This document shows positions 7,076 through 14,814 of a DNA stretch of 15,915 nucleotides, piece by piece. The notes below the pieces were generated by a model. That model saw only the letters and a program-made list of their open reading frames with translations. It had not been told where the DNA came from and ran no database searches. Position numbers and translations under genes: made by a program. Position 1 is the stretch's first letter. Each line of letters starts with the position of its first letter. Source of the stretch: Chloroflexaceae bacterium UBA1466 (GTDB lineage Bacteria; Chloroflexota; Chloroflexia; Chloroflexales; Chloroflexaceae); NCBI GenBank assembly GCA_002325605.1, contig DCSM01000035.1, positions 1-15,915 on the forward strand, read 5' to 3'.

Positions 7076-8752
7076 TCAATTTGGGGGAACCAAGCCCAAG
7101 AAAAGCTTTGTCAGGTGATCTAGGTCGGGTTGGGAAGGGACCAGCGCATAGGAGTCATTGCCGACCCCAAAAGAGACCGTGCTTTCAGAAAGAGCATAGC
7201 GCTCCGCGTTAGCTAAGTCAAAATCCCTAAAAGCCCAGGCAAGTTCTAAGGCGCGGGCTTTGGGCAAATCGGTCTCCACTAAACTGGTCAACCGTTCGAC
7301 AGTCTGGCCCAAAGTCAAGCTGGTCTGCAAATCGCCGCGCTCGCGGAGCCGCGCCCCAATCGCCAAAAGAAGGACTTGTTGCCGCAGAATTCGCATAAAA
7401 TCGCTATCTGGATGCCGAATCCGCCCATAAGTCAAGGCCCTTACGCCATCCATAATTTGGGGCCCAGGCATAAAATGGGCAATTGTATACTTATAATCCA
7501 TTGTGGGGAATTGATCATCATATAATTCACGGTCTACATTGACCGTAATGCCATCAATTTGATCAACAAGATGAACAAAACCCTCAAAGCCAATCATTAT
7601 CGCGTAATCTACAGGAATACCCAGCAACTTACTTACTGTTTCACGGGCTAAACCTAAGCCACCACCTGGAATTTTAGCCATTTCACCCCACGGATAAGCA
7701 CTATTGATGCGCCCAAAACCATGGCCGGGAATTTCAGTCCACAGATCGCGGGGCAACGAAAAAAGGGCAATTCGACCTTTTTGGAGATCAAGGCGGACAA
7801 GCAGCATGGCATCAGTTCGCGGAAGATCACTTTCCCCAGGGCGACGGTCATGGCCCAGCAGCAGAAGCGTTACCGCAGTTGAATTAGATGGAAGCTCATT
7901 TGTCCCCGTGAGCAACTCGCCATCTGGAATAGTTGGGCGGAGTTGGGGCAAAGTCAAGGTTGGCGAAGTTGCCGCAGGGGCCCTAAGAGTCGGATTTGTG
8001 TTCGGTTGAGGATTCGGTGCTAAACTGATGGGCGGCAAAGAAGGGGCCGGCAAGGGCGTTGGCCATTCTGGCTGGGGCGAAGCCGTGAGCAAAAGGGTCT
8101 GAATCGTTGGCCAGAGCGCCGGCGAGTCAGCCGAAGTTGGGGTCAGGGAAGGCAACAGAGTCGCTTGGGCCGTTTTGGCCAATTCTTCTTCGGCAGTGGC
8201 CAGAGCTAAAATTGTCGCATCTTCGGTCACGATCTCAGTTGGTGAAGCTGAAACTTCAAGCGTTGGGATTTCAGAAGTTGGGGTAAACGAGGGAAAAAGG
8301 CGGGTGGTTGTCCAAGTTGGAAGCGGCGACGGCTTTTGGGTTGGCGCTGGGCTTAGGGAAGGGGTCGGGCTTGCGAAGGCAGAGGGCGAAGGCACAAGAA
8401 GAGCTTGCCTAACTTCGGCCTTTACACTAGAGTGGGCCAGAATGCTCACGACTTTGAATAGCCCCAAGAGGGGTAAACTCAACAAAAGGAGAATACTGCT
8501 AATCCATAGAATATCGGCGAACGTAGTTCGCGGTTGTCTTGCTTTTGGGGCTTCCGAAGGGACCGCCAGCGCGGAGAAGCCTTTACGCCCAGGCCGCCGA
8601 TCTGGCCGATTTAGAACAAGCAGGCGTTCCTCACGATAGGCGCGGCACTTAGGGCAATCGTTAAGGTGAAAAGTTAGGCTTGCGCGGAGGGGCGTACTTG
8701 AACCTGGTAAAACCCCTTGATCAATTAGTTTACGAGCTTCGCTACAATTCAT
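7076..8752 (-). CDS. LCP (LytR-CpsA-Psr) family protein with N-terminal zinc-finger and transmembrane helix
   Basis: 558 residues. LCP enzymes move lipid-linked glycopolymers onto the cell wall or another acceptor outside the membrane. The LCP domain spans about 290-465, with RTD (312-314), SLPRD (333-336, Arg335), RINSAY (348-353), VDQIDGI (396-402), MDGVRALTYGRIR (434-446) and R457Q458, the expected phosphate- and lipid-binding residues. Residues 79-105 form one membrane helix, and 111-285 is a Pro/Ser/Thr-rich spacer. The N-terminus, probably cytoplasmic, carries Cys3 and HLNDCPKC (His29, Cys33, Cys36), the ligand pattern of anti-sigma zf-HC2 domains. That domain is not part of a typical LCP protein. 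The gene shares a 100-bp divergent region with the LysE-type gene and has an extended -10 promoter. Transferase activity is inferred from the family. Confidence 0.9.
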   Translation of the reverse strand: MNCSEARKLIDQGVLPGSSTPLRASLTFHLNDCPKCRAYREERLLVLNRPDRRPGRKGFSALAVPSEAPKARQPRTTFADILWISSILLLLSLPLLGLFKVVSILAHSSVKAEVRQALLVPSPSAFASPTPSLSPAPTQKPSPLPTWTTTRLFPSFTPTSEIPTLEVSASPTEIVTEDATILALATAEEELAKTAQATLLPSLTPTSADSPALWPTIQTLLLTASPQPEWPTPLPAPSLPPISLAPNPQPNTNPTLRAPAATSPTLTLPQLRPTIPDGELLTGTNELPSNSTAVTLLLLGHDRRPGESDLPRTDAMLLVRLDLQKGRIALFSLPRDLWTEIPGHGFGRINSAYPWGEMAKIPGGGLGLARETVSKLLGIPVDYAIMIGFEGFVHLVDQIDGITVNVDRELYDDQFPTMDYKYTIAHFMPGPQIMDGVRALTYGRIRHPDSDFMRILRQQVLLLAIGARLRERGDLQTSLTLGQTVERLTSLVETDLPKARALELAWAFRDFDLANAERYALSESTVSFGVGNDSYALVPSQPDLDHLTKLFLGLVPPN

Positions 8753-8790
8753 GCAGACACTTCTTTAGATCTGAGAAATCACGCCCTCAT

Positions 8791-8799
8791 ATTCTAGCA
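8791..8799 (-). promoter_or_regulatory. Extended -10 promoter of the LCP gene
   Basis: Minus-strand TGCTAGAAT: TG extension plus TAGAAT (8796-8791), five of six matches. No clear -35 element is seen 17 bp upstream. The predicted start is about 8784, leaving a leader of about 31 nt with AAAGAAG as a weak ribosome binding site. Confidence 0.5.
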
Positions 8800-8845
8800 T
8801 AAGTTTAGAGGAAGCTGGTCGGCCTCTTCTTCCCAAAGAAATTTC

Positions 8846-8851
8846 AAGGAG
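8846..8851 (+). promoter_or_regulatory. Ribosome binding site of the LysE-type gene
   Basis: AAGGAG, a strong match, but only 1 base before TTG (8853), 4 before ATC (8856) and 7 before ATA (8859). No ATG or GTG lies at a normal distance in frame. Confidence 0.6.
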
Positions 8852-8852
8852 C

Positions 8853-9473
8853 TTGATCATAGAAACATTCTTTTTTCTTAAAGGTCTGCTTTTAGGTTTT
8901 TCGATAGCTGCGCCAGTGGGCCCGATTGGTCTCTTGTGCCTGCGCTCTACGCTGACCGCTGGTAGACTTACAGGTCTCTGCGCGGGGCTGGGAGCGGCTA
9001 CCGCCGACGCAACCTATGGTCTTCTGGCGGGCTTGGGGCTGACCTTCATTGCCGACCTGCTCCTTGGCTACCAAGTTTGGCTTCAGCTAATCGGGGGGCT
9101 ATTTCTCTGTTTTCTTGGCTTCACGACCTTTCACGCCCCTCCCGTTTCCCAAGCCACCTCTTGCCCAAGCCGCACTTTGGCAAAGGTTTACCTCTCTACT
9201 TTCCTGCTGACCCTCTCTAATCCTTTGACCATTCTCTCCTTTGCGGGAATCTTTGCGGGCTTAGGCTTGGGGCCAAATTCTGCTAATTACGGAGCTACTT
9301 TGAGCTTGGTAAGTGGGGTCTTCACAGGTTCGGCACTTTGGTGGCTTACTTTGAGCAGTTGCGCGGGCCTTCTACATTCCAAACTAAGTCCCGCAACTTT
9401 TGGGAAGATCAATCGCGTTGCTGGAGGAATGATTGGAGCAATGGGCATCTTCGCGCTTCTTAAACTCCTCTGA
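8853..9473 (+). CDS. LysE/RhtB-type amino acid exporter
   Basis: 206 residues, within the usual range for the LysE superfamily, with about six hydrophobic segments. The N-terminus FLKGLLLGFSIAAPVGPIGLLCLR is characteristic (the PVGPI segment lies in the first helix), followed by GLGAATADATYG, and LSNPLTILSFAGIFAG in the middle. Members export amino acids or related small molecules by proton antiport; the substrate cannot be told from sequence. The start is uncertain: TTG at 8853 is only 1 base from AAGGAG (8846-8851), while in-frame ATC (8856) and ATA (8859) are better spaced but non-standard. It is divergent from the LCP gene and ends before a hairpin-rich region and a bidirectional terminator. 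Confidence 0.85.
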   Translation: MIIETFFFLKGLLLGFSIAAPVGPIGLLCLRSTLTAGRLTGLCAGLGAATADATYGLLAGLGLTFIADLLLGYQVWLQLIGGLFLCFLGFTTFHAPPVSQATSCPSRTLAKVYLSTFLLTLSNPLTILSFAGIFAGLGLGPNSANYGATLSLVSGVFTGSALWWLTLSSCAGLLHSKLSPATFGKINRVAGGMIGAMGIFALLKLL

Positions 9474-9497
9474 AAAGCTCTCAATCCTCAGAGGAAT

Positions 9498-9544
9498 CAA
9501 CGGCTTTAGCCGTTGCCCAGACCGATAAATTTAGCTATTGGTCT
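9498..9544. other. Two adjacent hairpins downstream of the LysE-type gene
   Basis: CAACGGC (9498-9504) pairs with GCCGTTG (9509-9515) around TTTA. AGACCGATA (9519-9527) pairs with TATTGGTCT (9536-9544), with one G-U pair. Neither is followed by a T run. They may protect the mRNA 3' end or simply accompany the terminator at 9577-9617. Confidence 0.5.
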
Positions 9545-9576
9545 CCAAGTCACGGCTGGCTCTTAAAGAGAGTTAA

Positions 9577-9617
9577 AAGACCTTTGCGGTTTGCGAAACC
9601 ACAAAGGTCTTCTTTTT
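9577..9617. terminator. Bidirectional intrinsic terminator between the LysE-type gene and sucB
   Basis: AAGACCTTTG (9577-9586) pairs with CAAAGGTCTT (9602-9611). Inside, GGTTT pairs with AAACC around GCG, with one C/A mismatch. On the plus strand CTTTTTG follows; on the minus strand CTTTTAAC follows, 18 bp past the sucB stop. It serves two convergent genes. A related hairpin is at 14721-14753 and a half-copy, AGACCTTTG, at 9620-9628. Confidence 0.85.
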
Positions 9618-9628
9618 GCAGACCTTTG

Positions 9629-10903
9629 TTACCCTTCGAGGAGCAGGGACTCTGGGTCTTCAACCAATTCTTTAATGCGGACTAAGAAGCGCACGGCCTC
9701 ACTCCCATCAACCAGACGGTGGTCGTAGGAAAGGGCAACGTACATCAAGGGGCGAATCTGAACTTGGCCCTGAATAGCAACGGGGCGCTCCTCGATCTTG
9801 TGCATCCCTAAAATTCCGACCTGGGGAGTATTCAAGATCGGCGTGGAGAGAAGGGAGCCATATACGCCACCATTAGTGATACTAAAGGTTCCCCCTTGCA
9901 AATCAGCCAAGGTCAATTTATTCTCGCGGGCCCGTTTGGCCAGATCAGCTATCTCCTGCTCAATTTGGGCAAAGGTCTTGCGATCTGCGTCGCGTAAGAC
10001 GGGAACGACCAACCCTTGTTCTGTCCCGACGGCCACGCCGATGTCATAGAAGGATTTGAGGATAATATCTTCCCCGTCAATTTCCGCATTGAGAAGGGGA
10101 AAGGTTTTAAGCGCTGCGATGGTAGCTTTCGTGAAAAAGGACATAAAGCCTAACCCAACCCCATACCGTTCTTTGAAGCTCTCTTTGCGTCGCTTGCGAA
10201 GGTTGATCACCTCGCTCAAGTCAACTTCATTGAAGGTTGTCAACATGGCAGCGCTTTGTTGAGCTTCGACGAGCCTGCGAGCAATCGTTTGGCGACGACG
10301 GGACATCTTCATCCGCTCGCTTGGCCGATTATCCCCAAAGGAAGGTAGCTCTAAGGGGAGAGGAAGAGCATTAGGTTTGGCAGGCGCTGGCGCTGGAACA
10401 GAAGCTAGGGCGACAGAAGGTGCTTCCTTCACTACGGATGTCTCATCTGCTTTGGGGGAGAGAGGCAACAGACTGAAAACATCATCCTTGGTTACACGGC
10501 CTCCAGGGCCACTCCCTTGAATATCTCGCAGGTCAAGCTTGTTTACTTCAGCCACCCGTTGGGCCACAGGAGTCGCAGGGATCACGGGAGTCGCAGAAGC
10601 TGTTACTTCTTCCTGTTGTTTGGCCTCAGAACTTTCAGCCCTTTGCGTACTTCCTAAATCCAAAGAAGCTTCAGTTAGCAGCGCGATAAGATCCCCAATC
10701 CGTACCGCTTCGCCGACCTTCTTCAGAATTTGGCTCAAAACGCCAGCTTGGTCGGCGGGAACTTCCAGATTGACCTTATCCGTTTCTAACTCTACAAGCG
10801 GCTCTCCCGCAACAACCGAATCCCCTTCCCCTTTGAGCCATTTACTGATCGTTGCTTCAACGATAGATTCACCCAGCTTTGGTACTCGTATCTCTACGGG
10901 CAT
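9629..10903 (-). CDS. sucB: 2-oxoglutarate dehydrogenase E2, dihydrolipoyllysine succinyltransferase
   Basis: 424 residues. It transfers the succinyl group from E1 to CoA and forms the core of the complex. The lipoyl domain (2-77) has the lipoylated Lys43 in ETDKVNLEV. The E3-binding domain (111-146) has VAQRVAEVNKLDL and GSGPGGRVTKDDV. An Ala/Pro linker leads to the catalytic domain (198-424), with His395 and Asp399 in SYDHRLVDG. PLMYVALSYDHR and the position beside sucA favour succinyl over acetyl transfer. The ATG has AAGGAGG 10 bases upstream. It starts 50 bp after sucA on the same strand, so the two are probably one operon, and it ends 18 bp before a bidirectional terminator. No lipoamide dehydrogenase gene follows. 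Key residues are intact. Confidence 0.95.
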   Translation of the reverse strand: MPVEIRVPKLGESIVEATISKWLKGEGDSVVAGEPLVELETDKVNLEVPADQAGVLSQILKKVGEAVRIGDLIALLTEASLDLGSTQRAESSEAKQQEEVTASATPVIPATPVAQRVAEVNKLDLRDIQGSGPGGRVTKDDVFSLLPLSPKADETSVVKEAPSVALASVPAPAPAKPNALPLPLELPSFGDNRPSERMKMSRRRQTIARRLVEAQQSAAMLTTFNEVDLSEVINLRKRRKESFKERYGVGLGFMSFFTKATIAALKTFPLLNAEIDGEDIILKSFYDIGVAVGTEQGLVVPVLRDADRKTFAQIEQEIADLAKRARENKLTLADLQGGTFSITNGGVYGSLLSTPILNTPQVGILGMHKIEERPVAIQGQVQIRPLMYVALSYDHRLVDGSEAVRFLVRIKELVEDPESLLLEG

Positions 10904-10953
10904 TATAAAGGATCCTCCTTAGACTATTTGAGAAGTTTGATTTCCAAACCCTT

Positions 10954-13830
10954 CTACCTCTTCAGCACAGAGTGAAGTTCTAGCACGTCGCTGACTACTT
11001 CCCGCAGGATGCGAGTTTGTTCTGGCTCGTGCTGGGAATGCAACCCTTCGGCGGTACTAGCTGATTCAAGCCGCCCACAGTAAGTCAGGCTTAGGCTGCC
11101 TAAAATTTCGCGGAGACGGTTCTGGACAAAATTCCACGCCCCCATATTTTGCGGTTCTTCTTGGAGCCAAACAACCTCATGCAAGTTAGGGTAGCTGCGA
11201 ACTAAGGTCTCTATATCATTGGCGGGAAAGGGATAAAGTTCTTCGATGCGGGCCGCCGCAATGGTGGAAGGTAAGGCTGCATTCGCTCGCCCAACCCCTG
11301 TGATCAGGTCGATGTAGACCTTCCCACTACAGAGGATTAGCCGGGTGATTTCCTCAGCGCCAATCAACGAGGTTTCGGGCAGCATTACGGGATAGAAACG
11401 ACCTTCACTCAATTCGGTGAGGGAAGAAGCAGCACGCGGATGGCGCAATAAACTTTTAGGCGACATCACAATGAGGGGGCGCGGGTCGCTTTGAAGGTTC
11501 TCAGCATGGCGACGCAAGAGATGAAAGTATTGGGCTGCGGTAGTACAATTGGCGATGCGGATGTTATTTTCGGCGGCCAATTGTAAGAACCTTTCGACCC
11601 TTCCACTAGAATGGTCTGGCCCTTGACCTTCATGACCATTGGGGAGAAGTAAGACTAACGCCGGTTGCTGACTCCATTTAGCGTACCCCGAAACCAGAAA
11701 TTGATCAATGAAAACTTGGGCCCCGTTGGCAAAATCCCCAAATTGAGCTTCCCAAATTACTAAGACATCCGGCGCGTGGGAACTATAACCGTACTCAAAA
11801 CCCAAGGTTCCACTTTCTGAAAGGGGGCTATTGTGAATCCCAAAGGCCGCCTGCGCTTGAGGTAAGGTTTGAAGGGAGACATGCCGTTCTCCCGTATTTG
11901 CGTCGTAAAGGGCCAAGTGCCGCTGACTGAAGGTTCCCCGTTCAACATCCTGCCCCGTGAAACGAATGGGAACCCCGTCAGCCAAAATAGTTGCAAAGGC
12001 CAACGCTTCCGCATGTCCCCATTCAATCCCCCCTTTAATCGTAAGGGCTTCGCGCCGCCGTTGCAACACCCGCTCCAGCTTAGGATTGACCGTAAAACCT
12101 TCGGGGCTACTCAACAAAGCTTCATTCAGTTCAAGGAGCTTTTCGGCGGGTACGTTTTGCGGAGGGGTAACGGGCCGATGCCGGAGGGAAGAAATTGAAA
12201 CCGCCATTGTCGACTCAACGCGCCCCCGGCGTTCAACTTCCCGCTGGGCCTGCTGTAACCGTTTATGGTTAGTGGCCAGGATCTCTTCACTTTGCTCACG
12301 AAGAATGATCTTTTGTTCCGTCAACTTACGGGCCCAAATTTCCCGAACCGTCGGATGCTTGCTGATAATTTCATACATCAAAGGTTGCGTAAAGGTCGGT
12401 TCATCCCCTTCATTGTGCCCCCACCGCCGATACCCTACTAGGTCAATGAGGAAATCCTTTTCAAACTTCTCCCGATAAGCCCAAGCCATCCGGGCCGCTG
12501 CCAAACAAGCTTCAGGGTCATCAGCATTCACGTGTACAATCGGGATTTCAAAGCCCCGTGCCAAGTCGCTGGCATAAAGGGTCGAGCGCGATTCCTTTGA
12601 AGGGGTCGTAAAACCAATCTGATTATTGATGATAATGTGAATTGTGCCCCCCACATGATACCCTTCCAAGCGGGATAAGTTGAGCGTTTCAGCAACTACC
12701 CCTTGGCCCGCGAAGGAAGCATCACCGTGAATGATGATTGGCAAGGAGGCCTTACTCTCCTTCTCAGGTTTGCCAGTTCGGTCTCGCTGCTCTTGAGCCG
12801 CTCGCGCCCGACCTTGTACCACAGGGTTGATAAATTCTAAGTGGCTGGGGTTGGGAACAAGGGTCAAGGGCATCTCAAAAATTCCACTATCTCGATAGGC
12901 CCGCCGAGCGCCAAGGTGATACTTCACATCGCCCGCCCACCCAAGGTAGGTTCCCTTGTTATAAAAGTTGGGCCCTTGAAATTCTAACAAGATCGCGCTA
13001 TAAGACTTCCCTAGAACGTGGGCCAAAACATTCAGCCGGCCCCGATGGGCCATCCCAATCACAACTTCCAACGTTCCCGCAAGGGCCGCCCGCCGAATAA
13101 TGGAATCCAGCATCGGGATGAGCATGTCGTTCCCTTCCAAAGAAAACCGTTTTTGGCCAGGGAAGGTTTGATGAATGAACCGCTCAAAAACCTCGACTTC
13201 CGTGAGCCTTTCAAGGAGTTCCCGCTTCTGTTGCTGGTCAAAATCTTGAAAGAAGCGGCGACTTTCAGCGGCTTCTCGAATCCAAGCCCGCTCTTCGGCA
13301 CTGGGCAAATGGTGATCTTCATAGCCGATGGTTCCCGCATAAGCCTCGCGCAAACGGTCAATCGCTTCTAAAGCGTTCGTGGCTCCTTCAGCTAAAGGGC
13401 TGGCGATGATGTCCGCCGGCAGGAGTTTAAGATACTCCGGCGTTAGGCCGTGGGTCGCCATTTCCAGCCCAGGGTCGCCAGGAGGTTGGCTCCCCAAAGG
13501 GTCAATGTGGGCCGCTAAATGGCCCAATTCCCGAATTAAGCGGATCAGCCGCGCAGCGACAACAATTTGGGGAATATCAAAGGTTGTAACCTTTTGACTA
13601 CTTTGACCGTTTTGCCCGTTGAGAGAAGAATTGACAAGGCTCGCCGGGAGCGTAGCAATTTGCACCTTTTCCTGCTGGATTGGGGGCAAAGGTTGCACTT
13701 TGGAACGCTCGGCTTGTCGCCAATTCGCAAAAAGGGCCTGCGTTGTTTCGTCAACTGAAGTGGGGTCTTCGCAATAACGAGCGTAAAGCTCAAGGACATA
13801 AGCCGCATTTGGGCCGTGAAAAGGATTCAT
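10954..13830 (-). CDS. sucA: 2-oxoglutarate dehydrogenase E1 (thiamine diphosphate-dependent)
   Basis: 958 residues, close to the 933 of E. coli SucA. It decarboxylates 2-oxoglutarate and loads the succinyl group onto E2 lipoate in the TCA cycle. The N-terminal FHGPNAAYVLELYARYCEDP (about 4-23) matches the E2-docking segment. Thiamine-diphosphate and Mg landmarks are GMAHRGRLNVL, NPSHLEFINPVVQG, GDASFAGQG (Asp370) and NNQIGFTT (Asn403); the 33-residue gap between Asp370 and Asn403 equals that between E. coli Asp333 and Asn366. The C-terminal transketolase half has GTFSQRH, ESGTLGFEYGYS and LLPNGHEGQGPDHSSGR. The ATG follows AAGGAG by 4 bases. It is the first gene of sucA-sucB, with a promoter at 13901-13929 that faces a divergent one. 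Confidence 0.96.
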   Translation of the reverse strand: MNPFHGPNAAYVLELYARYCEDPTSVDETTQALFANWRQAERSKVQPLPPIQQEKVQIATLPASLVNSSLNGQNGQSSQKVTTFDIPQIVVAARLIRLIRELGHLAAHIDPLGSQPPGDPGLEMATHGLTPEYLKLLPADIIASPLAEGATNALEAIDRLREAYAGTIGYEDHHLPSAEERAWIREAAESRRFFQDFDQQQKRELLERLTEVEVFERFIHQTFPGQKRFSLEGNDMLIPMLDSIIRRAALAGTLEVVIGMAHRGRLNVLAHVLGKSYSAILLEFQGPNFYNKGTYLGWAGDVKYHLGARRAYRDSGIFEMPLTLVPNPSHLEFINPVVQGRARAAQEQRDRTGKPEKESKASLPIIIHGDASFAGQGVVAETLNLSRLEGYHVGGTIHIIINNQIGFTTPSKESRSTLYASDLARGFEIPIVHVNADDPEACLAAARMAWAYREKFEKDFLIDLVGYRRWGHNEGDEPTFTQPLMYEIISKHPTVREIWARKLTEQKIILREQSEEILATNHKRLQQAQREVERRGRVESTMAVSISSLRHRPVTPPQNVPAEKLLELNEALLSSPEGFTVNPKLERVLQRRREALTIKGGIEWGHAEALAFATILADGVPIRFTGQDVERGTFSQRHLALYDANTGERHVSLQTLPQAQAAFGIHNSPLSESGTLGFEYGYSSHAPDVLVIWEAQFGDFANGAQVFIDQFLVSGYAKWSQQPALVLLLPNGHEGQGPDHSSGRVERFLQLAAENNIRIANCTTAAQYFHLLRRHAENLQSDPRPLIVMSPKSLLRHPRAASSLTELSEGRFYPVMLPETSLIGAEEITRLILCSGKVYIDLITGVGRANAALPSTIAAARIEELYPFPANDIETLVRSYPNLHEVVWLQEEPQNMGAWNFVQNRLREILGSLSLTYCGRLESASTAEGLHSQHEPEQTRILREVVSDVLELHSVLKR

Positions 13831-13900
13831 ACAACTCCTTACAGGGTAGATTAGCTAAAATGACTCTGAATTTGATTCGCCTTTCATTTGTCAAACCGTA

Positions 13901-13929
13901 ATAATAGCAGATCTCTCCTTCCGCATCAA
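13901..13929 (-). promoter_or_regulatory. Promoter of sucA-sucB
   Basis: Minus-strand TTGATG (13929-13924), exactly 17 bp, then TATTAT (13906-13901), with TGC before the -10. The predicted start is about 13894, giving a leader of about 64 nt. Confidence 0.65.
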
Positions 13930-13965
13930 TTAGGGGCAACCCAGCTTTGCTGCCCGAAAAGAGAC

Positions 13966-13993
13966 TTGACAAAATCTTAATTTGTTCTATAAT
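13966..13993 (+). promoter_or_regulatory. Consensus sigma-70-type promoter of the four-helix membrane protein gene
   Basis: TTGACA (13966-13971), a 16-bp spacer and TATAAT (13988-13993): both hexamers are perfect. The predicted start is about 14000, giving a leader of about 128 nt. It is divergent from the sucA promoter, with 36 bp between their -35 elements. Confidence 0.8.
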
Positions 13994-14128
13994 TCCAATT
14001 ACTGCGAAAGTCTAAAGCGACAAAGGATTAGCGCTTGAGAATGCAACGCAGGTTAAAAAAGAGATTTGTAGCGAAAAGGGGTGCGCTTTTGGTTACTTTT
14101 GGTAAAGCAGAAAGTAGCAGGAACTTCG

Positions 14129-14686
14129 ATGAGCAACGAGGTACAAGTCAACGTCGGCATCCCCCTTCGGAATTTGACAGTGGGTTTCGTTTGGCACGGG
14201 TTTGCACTCCACGCCACCGAGTTAATGGCGGGCTTGCAAGCGGGGCTGATTGCTTGCCTGACAATGGCAGGAGTCAGCTTTTTCTTTTCGGCCCTCTTGG
14301 GGTTGGGGGTCTGGAGTCCCTTCAATGATGTGGCGAATCTCATTGTTCCTTCGCTAATTGAAAGGGGCGTTTCCTATACCCCGCTGGCTATTCCCCTGGT
14401 GATGGTCGGCCATGTCACCCTTTCAATCCTTCTGAGCTTGATTTTCACGGTGGGCTACAATACCTTTCTCAAGCCTACGGTAGGCTATGATCGATCTGTA
14501 ACCTTAGTCGCGGGAGCGTTGTTTGGCTTCTTCACTTGGCTGGGTTGTCAAGTCTTGATCCTTCCCTCACTTAGTGCAAGTATGGCCAATACCCCCGCTT
14601 TCCTCTTGGCCCACATCATCTTTGGGGTAACTTTGGGCCTTCTTTATCCGCTAATGCCGGCCCATCGCACGCTTAAAGTAGGATAG
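14129..14686 (+). CDS. Four-helix integral membrane protein of unknown function
   Basis: 185 residues from the ATG at 14129, which has AGGAA 5 bases upstream. A GTG at 14081 would add 16 residues but has no properly spaced site. Hydrophobic segments lie at about 32-64, 85-115, 125-150 and 153-178 (ELMAGLQAGLIACLTMAG; VMVGHVTLSILLSLIFT; LVAGALFGFFTWLGCQVLIL; FLLAHIIFGVTLGLLYPL). The second and fourth share a G/A-H-x-x-x-(small)-x-x-L-x-L pattern with a membrane-embedded His, which suggests an internal duplication of a two-helix hairpin. I recognise no named family with confidence. It has a consensus promoter and is followed by a strong hairpin, so it looks like a one-gene unit and is probably well expressed. 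Confidence 0.75.
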   Translation: MSNEVQVNVGIPLRNLTVGFVWHGFALHATELMAGLQAGLIACLTMAGVSFFFSALLGLGVWSPFNDVANLIVPSLIERGVSYTPLAIPLVMVGHVTLSILLSLIFTVGYNTFLKPTVGYDRSVTLVAGALFGFFTWLGCQVLILPSLSASMANTPAFLLAHIIFGVTLGLLYPLMPAHRTLKVG

Positions 14687-14720
14687 GCATCCTTCCTGTC
14701 CCGCAGACAAATACCTACCC

Positions 14721-14753
14721 AGACCTTTGCGGTTTTGAAAACCGCAAAGGTCT
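14721..14753. terminator. Perfect hairpin of the AGACCTTTGCGG family after the membrane-protein gene
   Basis: AGACCTTTGCGGTT (14721-14734) pairs with AACCGCAAAGGTCT (14740-14753) around TTGAA, a 14-bp perfect stem 34 bp past the stop. Only CCTTTATT follows on the plus strand, so the T tract is weak. The stem sequence is nearly that of the terminator at 9577-9611, which marks a dispersed repeat. Confidence 0.75.
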
Positions 14754-14814
14754 CCTTTATTAGAAGATGAGCGGCCCAAACCATCCAGGGATAAGAAGAT
14801 CCTTAGCTGCAATC

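Noticed and set aside
11957..12478. 173-codon plus-strand frame inside sucA
   Set aside because: Antisense shadow of a highly conserved enzyme, with no domain or start signal.
14081..14128. 16-residue N-terminal extension of the membrane protein from GTG
   Set aside because: No properly spaced ribosome binding site, while ATG at 14129 has AGGAA 5 bases upstream.
14035..14328. 97-codon plus-strand frame starting before the membrane-protein gene
   Set aside because: It overlaps the four-helix protein in another frame, is charged and low in hydrophobicity without a domain, and has no ribosome binding site.
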